Source of the DNA: Trinickia caryophylli
GTDB lineage: Bacteria; Pseudomonadota; Gammaproteobacteria; Burkholderiales; Burkholderiaceae
NCBI RefSeq assembly: GCF_034424545.1
Contig: NZ_CP139971.1
Span: 1,240,001 to 1,304,000, forward strand
DNA length: 64,000 bases
Direction: 5' to 3'
Shown here: in pieces, positions 17,333-26,693 of the stretch
Position numbering within the stretch: position 1 is the stretch's first letter
How the letters are laid out: each line of letters begins with the position of its first letter
The notes under the pieces: generated by a model
Databases searched by the model: none
Seen by the model: only the letters and a program-made list of their open reading frames with translations
Told to the model about the DNA's origin: nothing
Program-made: the position numbers and the translations under genes

Positions 17333-18095
17333 CGGTCACGCCGCCGTCCACGTAAAGTACGTGTCCATTTACGAAGTTGGAAGCGCTGCTAGCCAGGAAC
17401 ACCGCCGCGCCGACGAGATCTTCCACATCGCCCCAACGGCGCGACGGCGTACGGCCGATCAGCCACTTGCTGAAGGTCGCGTCCTTGACGAGCGCCTCGG
17501 TCAACTCGGTCTTGAAGTAGCCCGGACCGAGACCATTCACCTGGATGCCATGTTGACCCCAGTCGATTGCCATGCCTTTCGTCAGCATCTTCACGGCACC
17601 CTTGCTCGCGGTGTAGGCCGCAATGTTGGGACGGCCGAGTTCGCTTTGCACCGAACAGATGTTGATGATCTTGCCGCGTTGCCGCTCGATCATATGGCGT
17701 GCCACCGCCTGTCCGACCAGAAACACGCTGTCGACGTTGGTCTTCATCAGTTCCTGCCACTGCTCGTGGGAAAACTGTTCGAGCGGCGCGCGACGCTGCA
17801 TGCCCGCGTTGTTGACGAGAACGTCGATTGCGCCGATTTCGCGCTCGATGTTGGCGATCGCCTTTTGCACGTCGTCTGCCGATGTCACGTCGAAACTCGC
17901 GGAGTGGACAGTGGCGCCCTCGTCACGCATACGGCTGACCGCCTCGGCAAGGCGCGCCTCGCTGCGACCGTTCAGAATGATTTCGGCCCCCGCGCCGGCC
18001 AATCCTTTCGCAAGCGCGTAACCGATTCCGGTACTCGATCCCGTGACCAGAGCACAACGCCCCGACAGATCGAACATGTTCAGATTGCTGTCCAA
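17322..18095 (-). CDS. idnO: Gluconate 5-dehydrogenase-like SDR
   Basis: 257 residues, SDR fold. The cofactor loop TGSSTGIG and NVDSV/NNAG, the catalytic Ser in ICSVQSELGRPN and YTASKGAV (Tyr, Lys) are all present. The pattern NAGMQRRAPLEQF and the ending VDGGVTATL match 5-keto-gluconate reductases. The TTG start at 18095 follows AGGAGAGG at good spacing and overlaps the gluconokinase end; ATG 18077 is the alternative. Known reaction: 5-keto-D-gluconate to D-gluconate with NADPH. Coupled to the preceding kinase, it would feed 6-phosphogluconate. Confidence 0.82.
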   Translation of the reverse strand: MDSNLNMFDLSGRCALVTGSSTGIGYALAKGLAGAGAEIILNGRSEARLAEAVSRMRDEGATVHSASFDVTSADDVQKAIANIEREIGAIDVLVNNAGMQRRAPLEQFSHEQWQELMKTNVDSVFLVGQAVARHMIERQRGKIINICSVQSELGRPNIAAYTASKGAVKMLTKGMAIDWGQHGIQVNGLGPGYFKTELTEALVKDATFSKWLIGRTPSRRWGDVEDLVGAAVFLASSASNFVNGHVLYVDGGVTATL

Positions 18096-18096
18096 G

Positions 18097-18636
18097 TCAA
18101 CCTCTCCTTGATTCTATTTCTTCCGATTTCCATGGCGCTTCGGCGGGACTGCTCAACCATTGCATGACCTCTGTCAGGTTGCAAGCGCAGTCTCGCGACG
18201 CGAAAAGATGCAGCACACCAGCCTCGCCCACAGGCGGCTCGAGCGTATCGAACTGATCGGCGACCAGCGTCGCGGGAAACTCATGATCGGTGCGTCCCGC
18301 CACACGCGCAATCGCGACCGACAGGGAAATGTCGAGAAATACGAAGCGTAGCCCGGCGACACGCGCGCGCAACCGCTCGCGGTAGCCCCGCTTCAATGCC
18401 GAACAGGACAGCACGACGGCGCCTTGACTCGCGTCCATCTTCGCGGCGAGACGATCCAGCCATGGCTCGCGATCACTGTCGCACAAGGCGATTCCGCGGC
18501 ACATCTTGTCGCGGCATTGCGCCGAATGGTGCTCGTCCCCTTCGATGAAAACGCCCGCCAGTGCAAGCGCCAATTCGCGCGCGAGCGTCGATTTGCCCGA
18601 GCCCGACACGCCCATCACCACTATCTTATCTGTCAC
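18097..18636 (-). CDS. gntK: Gluconokinase
   Basis: About 179 residues from GTG 18636, giving the family-typical N-terminus VTDKIVVMGVSGSGKST with the Walker A loop. A longer frame to 18693 adds an atypical leader. GntK signatures follow: IEGDEHHSAQCRDKM, SCSALKRGYRERLR and DQFDTLEPP. It phosphorylates D-gluconate to 6-phosphogluconate with ATP. The gene sits directly upstream of idnO and downstream of an ABC transporter set on the same strand, so this segment covers ketogluconate/gluconate assimilation. Confidence 0.9.
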   Translation of the reverse strand: MTDKIVVMGVSGSGKSTLARELALALAGVFIEGDEHHSAQCRDKMCRGIALCDSDREPWLDRLAAKMDASQGAVVLSCSALKRGYRERLRARVAGLRFVFLDISLSVAIARVAGRTDHEFPATLVADQFDTLEPPVGEAGVLHLFASRDCACNLTEVMQWLSSPAEAPWKSEEIESRRG

Positions 18637-18748
18637 GTTGCACAATCCAGCCACGTTGTTCCGGCTGACGATCGGCCGGATCGCACCGGCCACTCAACAG
18701 GCACGGTGCGTCGCGCAAGGCGCACCGCAACGTCGCACGCTTTTCGCT

Positions 18749-19597
18749 TCAGGACACCGGCGTGAACTTGAGCTGGTTGATCGGTGTGACCTTGTCTGTG
18801 CGAGTCAGACCGTAAGGCGTCTTCGGTCCGAGCCACTTGTTGAAGATCGTGCTCATCTCGCCGCTCTGTTCCAGCGTAGCGAGCGCCTTGTTGACCGCGC
18901 TCAGCATGGCCGGCTCGTTCTGCCGCAGGCCGACCGCTATCGGCTCGATCAGCATCGGCTCCGACGCGATCGCCACCGCGCCGTCCGTGCCGTCCACCTG
19001 CTTGGCGATCTTCGTGGCGGTCATCTGGTTGGTCACGAAGCCCTTCACCTTGTTCTGCTCGAGTGCGAGAAACGCCGAACTGGTATCGTGGAAAGTGACC
19101 GCCTGGCCATCCTTGATCGAAATCGGAATCGACTGCGCGGACGTCGAGCCGTCGGCGGCGCTGATCTTTTGCCCCGTGAAATCAGCCAGTTTCTTGCTGG
19201 CGTCGGCCTTCTTCACAACCAGAACTTCTTTGGTGGAATAGTACGAATCGCTGAAGGCAATCTGCGTGGCGCGGGTCTTCGTATACGCCAGGTTCGCCAC
19301 CACGATATCGACGCGCCCCAGCTTCAATTGTGGAATGCGTGCTTCCACCGCCAGCGGCTCCAGCTTCGCCTTCACGCCCAGTTGTTTCGCCACGGCGTTG
19401 CAGAGGTCCACGTCCATGCCTTCGAGCTGACGCGTCTGCGCATTTGGATACGAGAACGGCTCCACATTCGAATAGACGCCACAACTCAATTCGCCGTGAG
19501 TCTTGATGTCGGCCAATTGATCAGCGTGGGCCGGGGCAATCGACGCAAGCGCGCCGCCAACCACCAGCATCCCCGAGAAAATTTTCTTTGCCTGCAT
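18749..19597 (-). CDS. Periplasmic substrate-binding protein of a polar amino-acid-type ABC transporter
   Basis: About 282 residues from ATG 19597, preceded by CAGGAG. The signal peptide MQAKKIFSGMLVVGGALASI ends at AHA. The mature protein has the family-3 solute-binding pattern: GELSCGVYSNVEPFSY, GMDVDLCNAVAKQLG, and VDIVVANLAYTKTRATQIAF. These proteins bind amino acids or similar small polar compounds. The gene is last of a four-gene transporter set (two permeases, ATPase, binding protein). Confidence 0.9.
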   Translation of the reverse strand: MQAKKIFSGMLVVGGALASIAPAHADQLADIKTHGELSCGVYSNVEPFSYPNAQTRQLEGMDVDLCNAVAKQLGVKAKLEPLAVEARIPQLKLGRVDIVVANLAYTKTRATQIAFSDSYYSTKEVLVVKKADASKKLADFTGQKISAADGSTSAQSIPISIKDGQAVTFHDTSSAFLALEQNKVKGFVTNQMTATKIAKQVDGTDGAVAIASEPMLIEPIAVGLRQNEPAMLSAVNKALATLEQSGEMSTIFNKWLGPKTPYGLTRTDKVTPINQLKFTPVS

Positions 19598-19682
19598 CGT
19601 GATGCTCCTGAAGTGTATGTGTAAAGCAACCCATTGCTGATCGAAGGTGGGCAAACTGAACTACCGTGGCGAACCTCTTGCC

Positions 19683-20411
19683 TCAATGTGTACGAAGGTC
19701 GGACAGGAATCGCTGCGCGCGCTCGTACTTCGGACGCAAAAAGAACTCTTCCGGTTCCGCCGTTTCGAGAATCTTCCCTGCATCCATGAACCATACGCGA
19801 TCGGCGACTTCACGCGCAAAGCCCATTTCGTGCGTGACGCACATCATCGTCATGCCTTCCTGCGCGAGACTCTTCATCACGTTCAGCACTTCGCCGACCA
19901 TTTCAGGGTCGAGCGCGCTGGTTGGTTCGTCGAATAGCATGGCCGGCGGATCCATCGCCAGTGCTCGCGCAATCGCGACGCGTTGCTGCTGGCCACCGGA
20001 CAACTGCGGCGGGAACGCCTTGGCCTTGTTCGACAGACCCACGCGCGACAGCAAATCCGCCGCTTTGCGCTCCGCTTCCGCTCGCTTGAGGCCATTCACA
20101 CGCATCGGCGACAGCGTGATGTTGTCCAGCACGGACAAATGTGGAAACAGGTTGAACTGCTGGAACACGAAACCGACGCGGCTACGGTATGCATTCAGAC
20201 CCAGCTTCTTGTCATGAATGTCCTGACCATCGAAAAAGATCTGGCCGCGGTTGATCTCCTCGAGCCGGTTGACGGTGCGAATCAAGGTCGACTTGCCGGA
20301 ACCCGACGGCCCGCACACCACCACCACCTCGCCTTTGCGAACCTCGGCGTTCACATCCACGAGAGCGTGATATTCGCCGTACCATTTGTTGACGCTGGAA
20401 AACTTGATCAT
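19683..20411 (-). CDS. ABC transporter ATP-binding protein, GlnQ/polar amino-acid type
   Basis: 242 residues with a complete nucleotide-binding domain: Walker [11 protein letters not shown]-loop [11 protein letters not shown], signature LSGGQQQR, Walker [12 protein letters not shown] and switch His in [28 protein letters not shown] is typical of GlnQ/HisP-like subunits. It energises uptake together with the adjoining permeases and lies 85 bp upstream of the binding-protein start. Confidence 0.94.
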   Translation of the reverse strand: MIKFSSVNKWYGEYHALVDVNAEVRKGEVVVVCGPSGSGKSTLIRTVNRLEEINRGQIFFDGQDIHDKKLGLNAYRSRVGFVFQQFNLFPHLSVLDNITLSPMRVNGLKRAEAERKAADLLSRVGLSNKAKAFPPQLSGGQQQRVAIARALAMDPPAMLFDEPTSALDPEMVGEVLNVMKSLAQEGMTMMCVTHEMGFAREVADRVWFMDAGKILETAEPEEFFLRPKYERAQRFLSDLRTH

Positions 20412-20438
20412 GCGAAATACCTCGAAATGATTGAACGC

Positions 20439-21188
20439 CTAGTTCTCGGTGGGCAGCGGATCGGCCAGCGCGACAGCGTCAGCCTTGCGGGTCTTCGCCA
20501 CGACACCGGCACGCTTGCGGGTCACGCGCCGCTCCAGGTACTGCGCCAACTGCGTCAGCGCATAACAGAGGGCGAAGTAGCTCAAGGCGAGAATCAGGTA
20601 CACCGGAAACGGCTTCGTCAGCAGCCGGTTGTTAATCTGATCCGCCGCGAAGGAGATCTCCTGCACGTTGATGATGTAGCCGAGCGACGTCTCCTTGATG
20701 GTCGACACGAACTGCGTGACCATGCTCGGCACCACGTTGTAGAGCGCTTGCGGCAGGATCACCGCGCGCATGGTCTTCATGTAGCTCATGCCGAGCGCAC
20801 GCGACGCTTCGGCCTGCCCTTTCGGCAATCCCTCGATGCCCGCACGGATGATCTCGCCGAGATACGCGGAGTCGTAGATCACCAGCGCGCACAGCATCGT
20901 GACGAATCCGGTGACCGGATAACCGGTCAGCACGGGCACGAGAAAGTACACCCAGAAGATCACCATCAGCAGCGGAATGCCGCGCACCATGTAGACGAGT
21001 CCGGTGGCCGGCGCCCGCAGAAAGCGGAGCGGGCTGATCCGCGCCAGGGCGACCAGAATCCCCAGGGGAAAGGCAATCACGAGTGCCGACAGCGACAACA
21101 GTATCGTCAGCACGATGCCGCCTAGCGGCCCATGCGGATACTGCCCGATGAGCAGCAGCGTCCAGTTGTCGCGCAGGATGTCGAACAT
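20439..21188 (-). CDS. Amino-acid-type ABC transporter permease
   Basis: 249 residues, with about five transmembrane helices and the EAA-type cytoplasmic loop seen as EASRALGMSYMKTMRAVILPQ. It starts 1 bp after the stop of the other permease, so the two are translationally linked and probably form a heterodimer. The C-terminal tail (RKRAGVVAKTRKADAV) is basic and cytoplasmic. Confidence 0.92.
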   Translation of the reverse strand: MFDILRDNWTLLLIGQYPHGPLGGIVLTILLSLSALVIAFPLGILVALARISPLRFLRAPATGLVYMVRGIPLLMVIFWVYFLVPVLTGYPVTGFVTMLCALVIYDSAYLGEIIRAGIEGLPKGQAEASRALGMSYMKTMRAVILPQALYNVVPSMVTQFVSTIKETSLGYIINVQEISFAADQINNRLLTKPFPVYLILALSYFALCYALTQLAQYLERRVTRKRAGVVAKTRKADAVALADPLPTEN

Positions 21189-21189
21189 G

Positions 21190-21906
21190 TCACTTCACTC
21201 CCGGAATGCGGTAGTGCATTGCGATTTTCGCGCCGCCCAGCATGATGACGAGCGACAAACCGAGATACACCACGGTAGCGACGAAATACGATTCGAACGA
21301 CAGGAAGGTTTCGTTCTCTATCTGCCGTGTCACATACGTCAACTCCGCGGCGCCGATCGCCATGGCGAGACTCGTGTTCTTGAACAGCAGGACCGCGTGA
21401 TTGACCATCGGCGGAATCGCGTTGCGCAGCGCTTGCGGCAGAATCACGAAGCGCATGCCGTTCAGGAAGTTCAGACCCAACGCGCGCGAGGCTTCGTACT
21501 GACCGTAGGAAATCGCGCGCAGCCCGCTGCGAATGTCTTCGCAGAGATAAGCCGCACTGCACAAACCGATCGCGATCACCGCGAAGATGAACTGACCGTT
21601 GTAGTGGTTCAGCACCGTTTGCAGCGAGTCCGGCAAGATGTTCGAAATGCCGAAGTACCAGAACAGGATCTGAACCAGCATCGGCACATTGCGATGGTAG
21701 GCGACGAACGTCGCGACGAAGGCCGTGGCGATACGATTGTTGGTCAGGCGGATCAGCGTGAGAAGAATGCCCACCACCAGCGAGAGCGCCCACGCCAACG
21801 CGGCCATTGCGAGCGTGAGCTCGATCCCGCGAAGGAACAGCGCGCCGTAGTCACCTTGCAGCACTGTCGCCAGATCAAAATGAAGTTTCATGTTGCCCAT
21901 CCCCAT
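21190..21906 (-). CDS. Amino-acid-type ABC transporter permease
   Basis: 238 residues, first gene of the transporter set. Hydrophobic segments and the loop EASRALGLNFLNGMRFVILP mark the HisM/GlnP family. VPMLVQILFWYFGISNILPD is characteristic of glutamate/aspartate-type permeases (GltJ/GltK-like). The gene is separated from the upstream 2-hydroxyacid dehydrogenase by 327 bp, which suggests its own promoter. Confidence 0.92.
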   Translation of the reverse strand: MGMGNMKLHFDLATVLQGDYGALFLRGIELTLAMAALAWALSLVVGILLTLIRLTNNRIATAFVATFVAYHRNVPMLVQILFWYFGISNILPDSLQTVLNHYNGQFIFAVIAIGLCSAAYLCEDIRSGLRAISYGQYEASRALGLNFLNGMRFVILPQALRNAIPPMVNHAVLLFKNTSLAMAIGAAELTYVTRQIENETFLSFESYFVATVVYLGLSLVIMLGGAKIAMHYRIPGVK

Positions 21907-22233
21907 GGCTCGGATCGAAGCGATGACGCCGGTCTGAATCGACCTGCGGCGGCATCGTTATTTCCTGCGGGAGTCGCCGTCAACTCTCGTGTTGAATTGA
22001 TACTAGCTCGCAAAAAAAGGGCGTTGCAGAGGCCTTTCTTCTGGTGCAATAAGTTTCGGGAATGATGAAGCGGGAGGGTTTCCGGCAGGGGAGCAGGCGT
22101 GCAGTTGCATGGTGTTTGTCTCCTGTATGCAGCGCCTCTTTGGACGCCTCATCAGTGGATGCGCGCCTTTTTTCTGGCGCGCACAAATTCTCGTGAAACG
22201 GTGCCCGGCGCGGCCTGCCGCGGCGGTCTTCGC
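21907..22233. other. Intergenic region between the dehydrogenase and the permease genes
   Basis: 327 bp. It should hold the dehydrogenase terminator and the promoter of the transporter operon. At 22160-22183, TGCGCGCC and GGCGCGCA form an 8-bp stem around a T-rich octamer. It is a possible but atypical stop signal. No ATA-N9-TAT element like those at 24.3 kb and beyond was seen here. Confidence 0.45.
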
Positions 22234-23244
22234 TCAGGCAGCCGCGCTTGGGCGAGCCAGCACTTGCGGATTCACTGGCGTCGGCGGCTTGCCGGCCGAG
22301 GCGCCGACACCCAGCGCGGCGATCAAATTGTCTGCGCAAAGCGAGGCCATCGCGCGCCGCGTGCTGACGGACGCGCTGCCGATGTGCGGCGTCAGCACCA
22401 CGTTCTTTTGCGCGAGCAGCGCTGGACAGACCACCGGCTCGCATTCGAATACGTCCAGACCGGCCGCCGCGATGCTGCCTTCGTGAAGCGCCACGGCCAG
22501 AGCCGCATCGTCCACTACGCCGCCGCGAGCGATATTGGTCAGCGTGGCTGACGACTTCATCTGCTTGAGTTCCGCCGCGCCGATCGCATGATGCGAGCTG
22601 GCCGAATACGGCACCACCACGATCAGGTGATCGGACTCGCGCAGCAGCGTCTCCTTGTCGACGTAGCGGGCCTTGCAGTTCGCTTCGACCTCGGGAGTCA
22701 GTTGGGAACGGTTGTGATAGATCACGCGCATGTCGAAACCGAATGCGCCGCGTCGTGCGATGGCCTGGCCGATGCGGCCCATGCCGAGAATGCCGAGCGT
22801 CGATCCATGCACGTCGCCCCCGACGAACATGTCGTAGCGCCCGGTCTTGGTCCATTCGCCGGCGCGCAGGAAGCGTTCCGACTCGGTGATGCGCCGCGCC
22901 GTTGCCATCATCAGCGCGAAGCCGAAGTCGGCGGTGGTGCCGGTGAGCACGTCGGGCGTATTCGTCACCAGCACGCCGCGCGCCGTGCAGGCTTCCACGT
23001 CTACGTTGTTGTAGCCGACGCCGATATTGCACACCGCCTTGAGTTGCGGGCAGGCGTCGAGCAAGGTGGCGTCGATCCGGTCGCTGCCCGCGGTCATGGC
23101 GCCCACTTTGCCCTGCAACCGGGCGATCAGTTCCTGCTGCGTCCAGATCGTATCTTCCGGGTTGTCGGTCACGTCGAAGTTCGCGCGCAGGCGATCGACG
23201 ATATCCGGAAATGACGCACGGGTAACTAGTACCGATGCACGCAT
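22234..23244 (-). CDS. Glyoxylate/hydroxypyruvate/2-ketogluconate reductase-like D-2-hydroxyacid dehydrogenase
   Basis: About 336 residues from ATG 23244, fixed by a strong AAGGAGG site; the longer open frame adds an arginine-rich shadow. The NAD(P) loop is TLGILGMGRIGQAIARRG. Catalytic residues are in NIARGGVVDDAAL (Arg), the ECEPV-type segment (Glu) and LTPHIGSAS (His). NIGVGYNNVDVEAC and TPDVLTGTTADFGF recall the GhrB/TkrA group, which reduces glyoxylate, hydroxypyruvate and 2-keto-gluconate. Near gntK, idnO and idnD, a 2-ketogluconate reductase role is reasonable but unproven. Confidence 0.87.
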   Translation of the reverse strand: MRASVLVTRASFPDIVDRLRANFDVTDNPEDTIWTQQELIARLQGKVGAMTAGSDRIDATLLDACPQLKAVCNIGVGYNNVDVEACTARGVLVTNTPDVLTGTTADFGFALMMATARRITESERFLRAGEWTKTGRYDMFVGGDVHGSTLGILGMGRIGQAIARRGAFGFDMRVIYHNRSQLTPEVEANCKARYVDKETLLRESDHLIVVVPYSASSHHAIGAAELKQMKSSATLTNIARGGVVDDAALAVALHEGSIAAAGLDVFECEPVVCPALLAQKNVVLTPHIGSASVSTRRAMASLCADNLIAALGVGASAGKPPTPVNPQVLARPSAAA

Positions 23245-23487
23245 GGAAAACCTCCTTGTTGAACTCGGGTGATGTCTCTTGCGCATGGGCCGCTGGCGGC
23301 GCGAGAGTCTTAATGGATTTCGCCGTGCGTGCCGACCTCGTGGGTCAGCGCGCTCGATATCTCGCGAATGCAATGGAAGCGCCGCGACGTCGGCATGAAG
23401 GTTGGGCGTGCTCGCGCGCGTAGGATCGGGCCGCGCGCCGCCAGCAGCGGCGCCACCGAGCCTGCGCGCGCAGAGGCATGCGTGGCG

Positions 23488-24246
23488 TTAAGCGTCGTTG
23501 CCAGCCGGATCGCGTTTGATCGTGGTCAGCCCACCCGGAACCTGCAGCGTGGGCAGGATTTCCATATTGCTGATGTTGACCGCCAACGGCGCGGCGATCG
23601 CGAAGGCGATGGCATCGGCGATATCGGAAGGCAGCGGCAGTTCGAAGCCGTCGATGAACTTCTTACGCGCTTCTTCGATATCGCCATGCACGTGGCCGAA
23701 GATATCGGTAGCGACACGGCCCGGGCAGATCTCCGTCACACGCACGCGCCTGCCGGTCGCATCGACGCGCAACTGGCGCGACAGCGCGTGAATACCTGCC
23801 TTCGTGGCGCTATAAATGGAGTTGCCGTTGAAGGTATAGATGCCCGCGATCGAGCTGATGTTGACGATATGGCCGCGATCCCGCTCGACCATGCCGGGCA
23901 TGGTAAGGCGCACGAGATGCAGAACCGCTTGCAGATTCACTTCCACCTGCAAGTCGATATCGTCGGCGCCGGCATCCAGAATCGAACCCTTGGTCGATAC
24001 GCCCGCATTGTTCACGACGATATCGAACGGCACTTCCTGCGTGAGTTTCGTCAGCGCTTCCAGATCGCGCACGTCGATCGCGTGCGCAATGCAACCGGTG
24101 CGTTCCGCCAGCTCATTCAGACGATCGGCGTTGCGGGCAAGCGCATGCACTTCGAGTCCTTCACGGCGGAAGCGCTCGACGATCGCAGCACCCATCCCTG
24201 TCGAAGCGCCCGTAACCAGCGCGGTCTTATAGTCTGAAAACGGCAT
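23488..24246 (-). CDS. SDR-family oxidoreductase (YdfG-like)
   Basis: 252 residues. The cofactor loop TGASTGMG, NNAGVSTKG, the catalytic Ser in NISSIAGIYTFNG and YSATKAGIH are complete. The C-terminal ICPGRVATDIFG resembles 3-hydroxy-acid/serine dehydrogenases of the YdfG type. An element of the five-copy ATA-N9-TAT group starts 88 bp before its start codon, so it is probably expressed separately from the pxp genes upstream of it. The substrate may be a beta-hydroxy acid. Confidence 0.88.
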   Translation of the reverse strand: MPFSDYKTALVTGASTGMGAAIVERFRREGLEVHALARNADRLNELAERTGCIAHAIDVRDLEALTKLTQEVPFDIVVNNAGVSTKGSILDAGADDIDLQVEVNLQAVLHLVRLTMPGMVERDRGHIVNISSIAGIYTFNGNSIYSATKAGIHALSRQLRVDATGRRVRVTEICPGRVATDIFGHVHGDIEEARKKFIDGFELPLPSDIADAIAFAIAAPLAVNISNMEILPTLQVPGGLTTIKRDPAGNDA

Positions 24247-24334
24247 GAATGACCTCTATCTGTAGTTCTGAAATGCCGCACCTTCGAGGCGTGCGACAGG
24301 CCTGTTACCAATGTATACGCCGTGAAAACGCGGG

Positions 24335-24375
24335 GCAAAGACGGATTGGCTTTGTCGCGATAAGACCGGCTTATG
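24335..24375 (-). promoter_or_regulatory. Putative Nac-type LysR binding element, copy A (upstream of SDR 23488-24246)
   Basis: Read towards the SDR gene this 41-bp element begins CATAAGCCGGTCTTATCG and ends CCGTCTTTGC. It contains ATA-N9-TAT, the NAC consensus, forming the interrupted palindrome ATAAG-N5-CTTAT, and a separate GTCTT block 20 bp further on. Its promoter-proximal edge is 88 bp from the start codon. It shares about 18 invariant positions with the four other copies in this window. Confidence 0.8.
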
Positions 24376-24417
24376 GTTGGCCGACGAGCGGGCTAGCATG
24401 GGCCGGCAACGCGCCGC

Positions 24418-25185
24418 CTAGCGCATGAGCTTCGACACCGGCACCACCCGGCCGCCCGCCGATTCGATCACGCCGCGCACCGTGCGCGCGAGGTCGACGG
24501 CGCCCGGCGTGTCGCCATGCAGCAGGATCGATTGGACCGGCATCTTGAGCTTGTTGCCGGTAATCGTCGTGATACTGCCCTCTTCGAGCAACGCCTTGAC
24601 ACGCGCCAGCACGGCCGCGCGGTCCTTGATGACCGCGCCTTCGAGCTTACGCGACACCAGCGCACCCTGATCGTCGTAGGCGCGGTCGGCGAGAAACGTA
24701 TTGGCCGTGCGAACGCCGATGCGATCCGCGGCTCGCTCGATCTTCGTGTTCGTCGAGACGCTGATGATCACATCGCGGTCGAACTCGGCAACCGCCCGCA
24801 CCAGCGGCTCGGCCAGTTCATACGACGCCGCGGCCATGTTGCCCAACGCGCCGTGAAAGCTCATGTGCGTGACGCGATGCCCCGCCGCTTTTGCAATGCC
24901 GGCGAGCGCGCCCATCTGATACACCACATAGTTCGCCAGTTCCAGCGGATCGGCCTGAATCTGCCGGCGGCCGAAACCCATCAGATCGGGGAAGCCCACG
25001 TGCGCGCCGACGTCGATCTGGCGCGCCAACGCCATCCGCACGGTCTTGTCCATGATCACGGGGTCGCCCGCATGATAGCCGCACGCGACGTTGGCCGACG
25101 ACACGATATCGAGCATCGCTTCGTCCTCGCCCATGGTGTACGGTCCAAAGCCTTCACCAAGGTCCGCGTTCAGATCGATTTCCAC
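24418..25185 (-). CDS. pxpA: 5-oxoprolinase subunit PxpA (LamB/YcsF family)
   Basis: 255 residues with the unmistakable opening MEIDLNADLGEGFGPYTMGE and SSANVACGYHAGDP. Also present are IDVGAHVGFPDLMGFGRR and the C-terminal ILLHGDTPGAVDLARTVR. PxpA works with PxpB and PxpC to open 5-oxoproline to glutamate at the cost of ATP. It is the last gene of the acc/pxp operon, 26 bp after the carrier-like gene. Confidence 0.94.
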   Translation of the reverse strand: MEIDLNADLGEGFGPYTMGEDEAMLDIVSSANVACGYHAGDPVIMDKTVRMALARQIDVGAHVGFPDLMGFGRRQIQADPLELANYVVYQMGALAGIAKAAGHRVTHMSFHGALGNMAAASYELAEPLVRAVAEFDRDVIISVSTNTKIERAADRIGVRTANTFLADRAYDDQGALVSRKLEGAVIKDRAAVLARVKALLEEGSITTITGNKLKMPVQSILLHGDTPGAVDLARTVRGVIESAGGRVVPVSKLMR

Positions 25186-25211
25186 AATTCACACTCCGTT
25201 GTTTGATTGCG

Positions 25212-25682
25212 CTACGCCGCGGGCGAGAGCTCGAGCAAGGGGGTTCCATACCCGACCGTCGTTCCGTGCGCGGCAAGCGTGCGCGTCACCACGCCGTCAA
25301 TCGGCGCGGTCACCGGAACGCACAACTGCGCAATCTGCAGCAAGCCTACGATGTCGCCCGGTTTCACCTGAGCACCCGCTTCGACCAGGGGCGTCGAGCG
25401 CGCCGGATGCATCGTCAGAAAGATGCCGGCGGAACTGGCGCTCACGTTGACGGTTTGCGGCTGCGCGCTGTTCCTCGACACGCTCGCGTTTGCCGCAGCT
25501 GAAACCGCGGGGGCGACGTTTTGCTCCGTCGCGCTTGCATCGGCCGCACACTCGGGCTGCTCCAGCGTCAAACGAACCCTCGTCCCGGGTTTGCTGATTT
25601 CGATGAACTCGACACCGACCGCTGCCAGCCACGACGTGATCTGCCGAAGCTCGCCGATATCCACTTCGTTATTTTGGGTCAT
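25212..25682 (-). CDS. Degenerate biotin-carboxyl-carrier-like protein without biotinylation lysine
   Basis: 156 residues in the AccB arrangement: an N-terminal helical segment (VDIGELRQITSWLAAVGVEF), an Ala/Ser-rich linker (about 45-80) and a C-terminal lipoyl/biotinyl-like beta barrel (82-152, with PLVEAGAQVKPGDIVGLLQI and APIDGVVTRTLAAHG). The normal EAMKM biotin motif is replaced by QIAQL at 116-120, so the acceptor Lys is Gln119. It cannot be biotinylated there. It lies 3 bp downstream of pxpC and 26 bp before pxpA. It may be a structural or non-biotin carrier subunit; a true AccB is encoded at the head of the operon. Confidence 0.82.
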   Translation of the reverse strand: MTQNNEVDIGELRQITSWLAAVGVEFIEISKPGTRVRLTLEQPECAADASATEQNVAPAVSAAANASVSRNSAQPQTVNVSASSAGIFLTMHPARSTPLVEAGAQVKPGDIVGLLQIAQLCVPVTAPIDGVVTRTLAAHGTTVGYGTPLLELSPAA

Positions 25683-25685
25683 GTT

Positions 25686-26693
25686 TCAGTGTCGGGAAGG
25701 ACGAAAGAGCTCAACGAGATTGCGCACCTTGACGAGATAGGCGTTCAGTTCGTCCAGTGCCGCGACGGCTTCCGGATAGGTCGTCTGAACGAAGCGAATC
25801 TTCGTACCGATGCGCGCCTGCGCGAGCCGCCACAAATCTGCTTCGATCACCGTGCCGATCTTCGGATAGCCACCCGAGGGCTGTGCATCCCGCAATTGAA
25901 TGATCGGCTGTCCGCTATGCGGCACCTGGATCACGCCAGGCACAATCCCGTGCGAGCGTTTCTCGATCGCATGCGTCGCGACCAACGACGGACCGGCGAG
26001 GCGATACCCGTAGCGATCGCTCTGCGGCGTCACTTTCCAGCCATCGCGCCAGAACGCTTCCAGTGATTGCGGCTCATAGGAATCGTACTCGGCGGCGGGC
26101 AGCACGCGGACCGCGGTTTCGCCCGGCTCGGCGGCGGGAACGGACAACGGCGCCGGCAACGAGTACTCGGGCGGCACGGTGCCGAATCCCGCGGCGTGCA
26201 CTGCCTCTTTCGACACTGCGCGCTCGGCCGGGTCCACTGCTTTCAGCACATCGCCTTTCTGCAGTTGACGGCCGTTGTAGCCGCCGAACTGACCGCGCAG
26301 CTGCGTGCTGCGCGAGCCGAGCACCACCGGCACGTCCACGCCGCCTGCAAGCGAGAGGTAGCAACGCGTACCGCTGGAAGGCACGCCGATAGTCAGCACG
26401 TCCCCCTGTTTGGCCTGCACCGTCCACCACGGCAACACCGGCCGCTCGCCTAGGCGCGCCGCGCAATCGGCGCCGGTAATCGCGAAGGCAAGGTCTTCGA
26501 GGAAGCGGATGCGAAACGGGAACATCGGAATCTCGATGCCGGCCGCGTCGTCCGGATTGCCGAGCAACAGGTTGCCGACCGCGAGCGCGAGCCGGTCCAT
26601 CGCGCCGGCCGTGCCGACGCCGTAGCGCAGATAACCTTCGCGCCCCTGGTCCTGCACGGTCGCGAGCGCTGACGAAGACAGTATCTCGATCAT
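25686..26693 (-). CDS. pxpC: 5-oxoprolinase subunit PxpC (biotin-dependent carboxyltransferase/KipA family)
   Basis: 335 residues from ATG 26693, which overlaps the end of pxpB in ATGA fashion. The longer open frame upstream is pxpB shadow. Family marks are TVQDQGREGYLRYGVGTAGA, MDRLALAVGNLLLGN, GRPVLP-type loop ERPVLPWW, and IIQLRDAQPSGGYPKIGTV. The domain is homologous to the C-terminal part of urea carboxylase and to allophanate hydrolase subunit 2. It forms the catalytic pair with PxpB. Confidence 0.93.
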   Translation of the reverse strand: MIEILSSSALATVQDQGREGYLRYGVGTAGAMDRLALAVGNLLLGNPDDAAGIEIPMFPFRIRFLEDLAFAITGADCAARLGERPVLPWWTVQAKQGDVLTIGVPSSGTRCYLSLAGGVDVPVVLGSRSTQLRGQFGGYNGRQLQKGDVLKAVDPAERAVSKEAVHAAGFGTVPPEYSLPAPLSVPAAEPGETAVRVLPAAEYDSYEPQSLEAFWRDGWKVTPQSDRYGYRLAGPSLVATHAIEKRSHGIVPGVIQVPHSGQPIIQLRDAQPSGGYPKIGTVIEADLWRLAQARIGTKIRFVQTTYPEAVAALDELNAYLVKVRNLVELFRPSRH

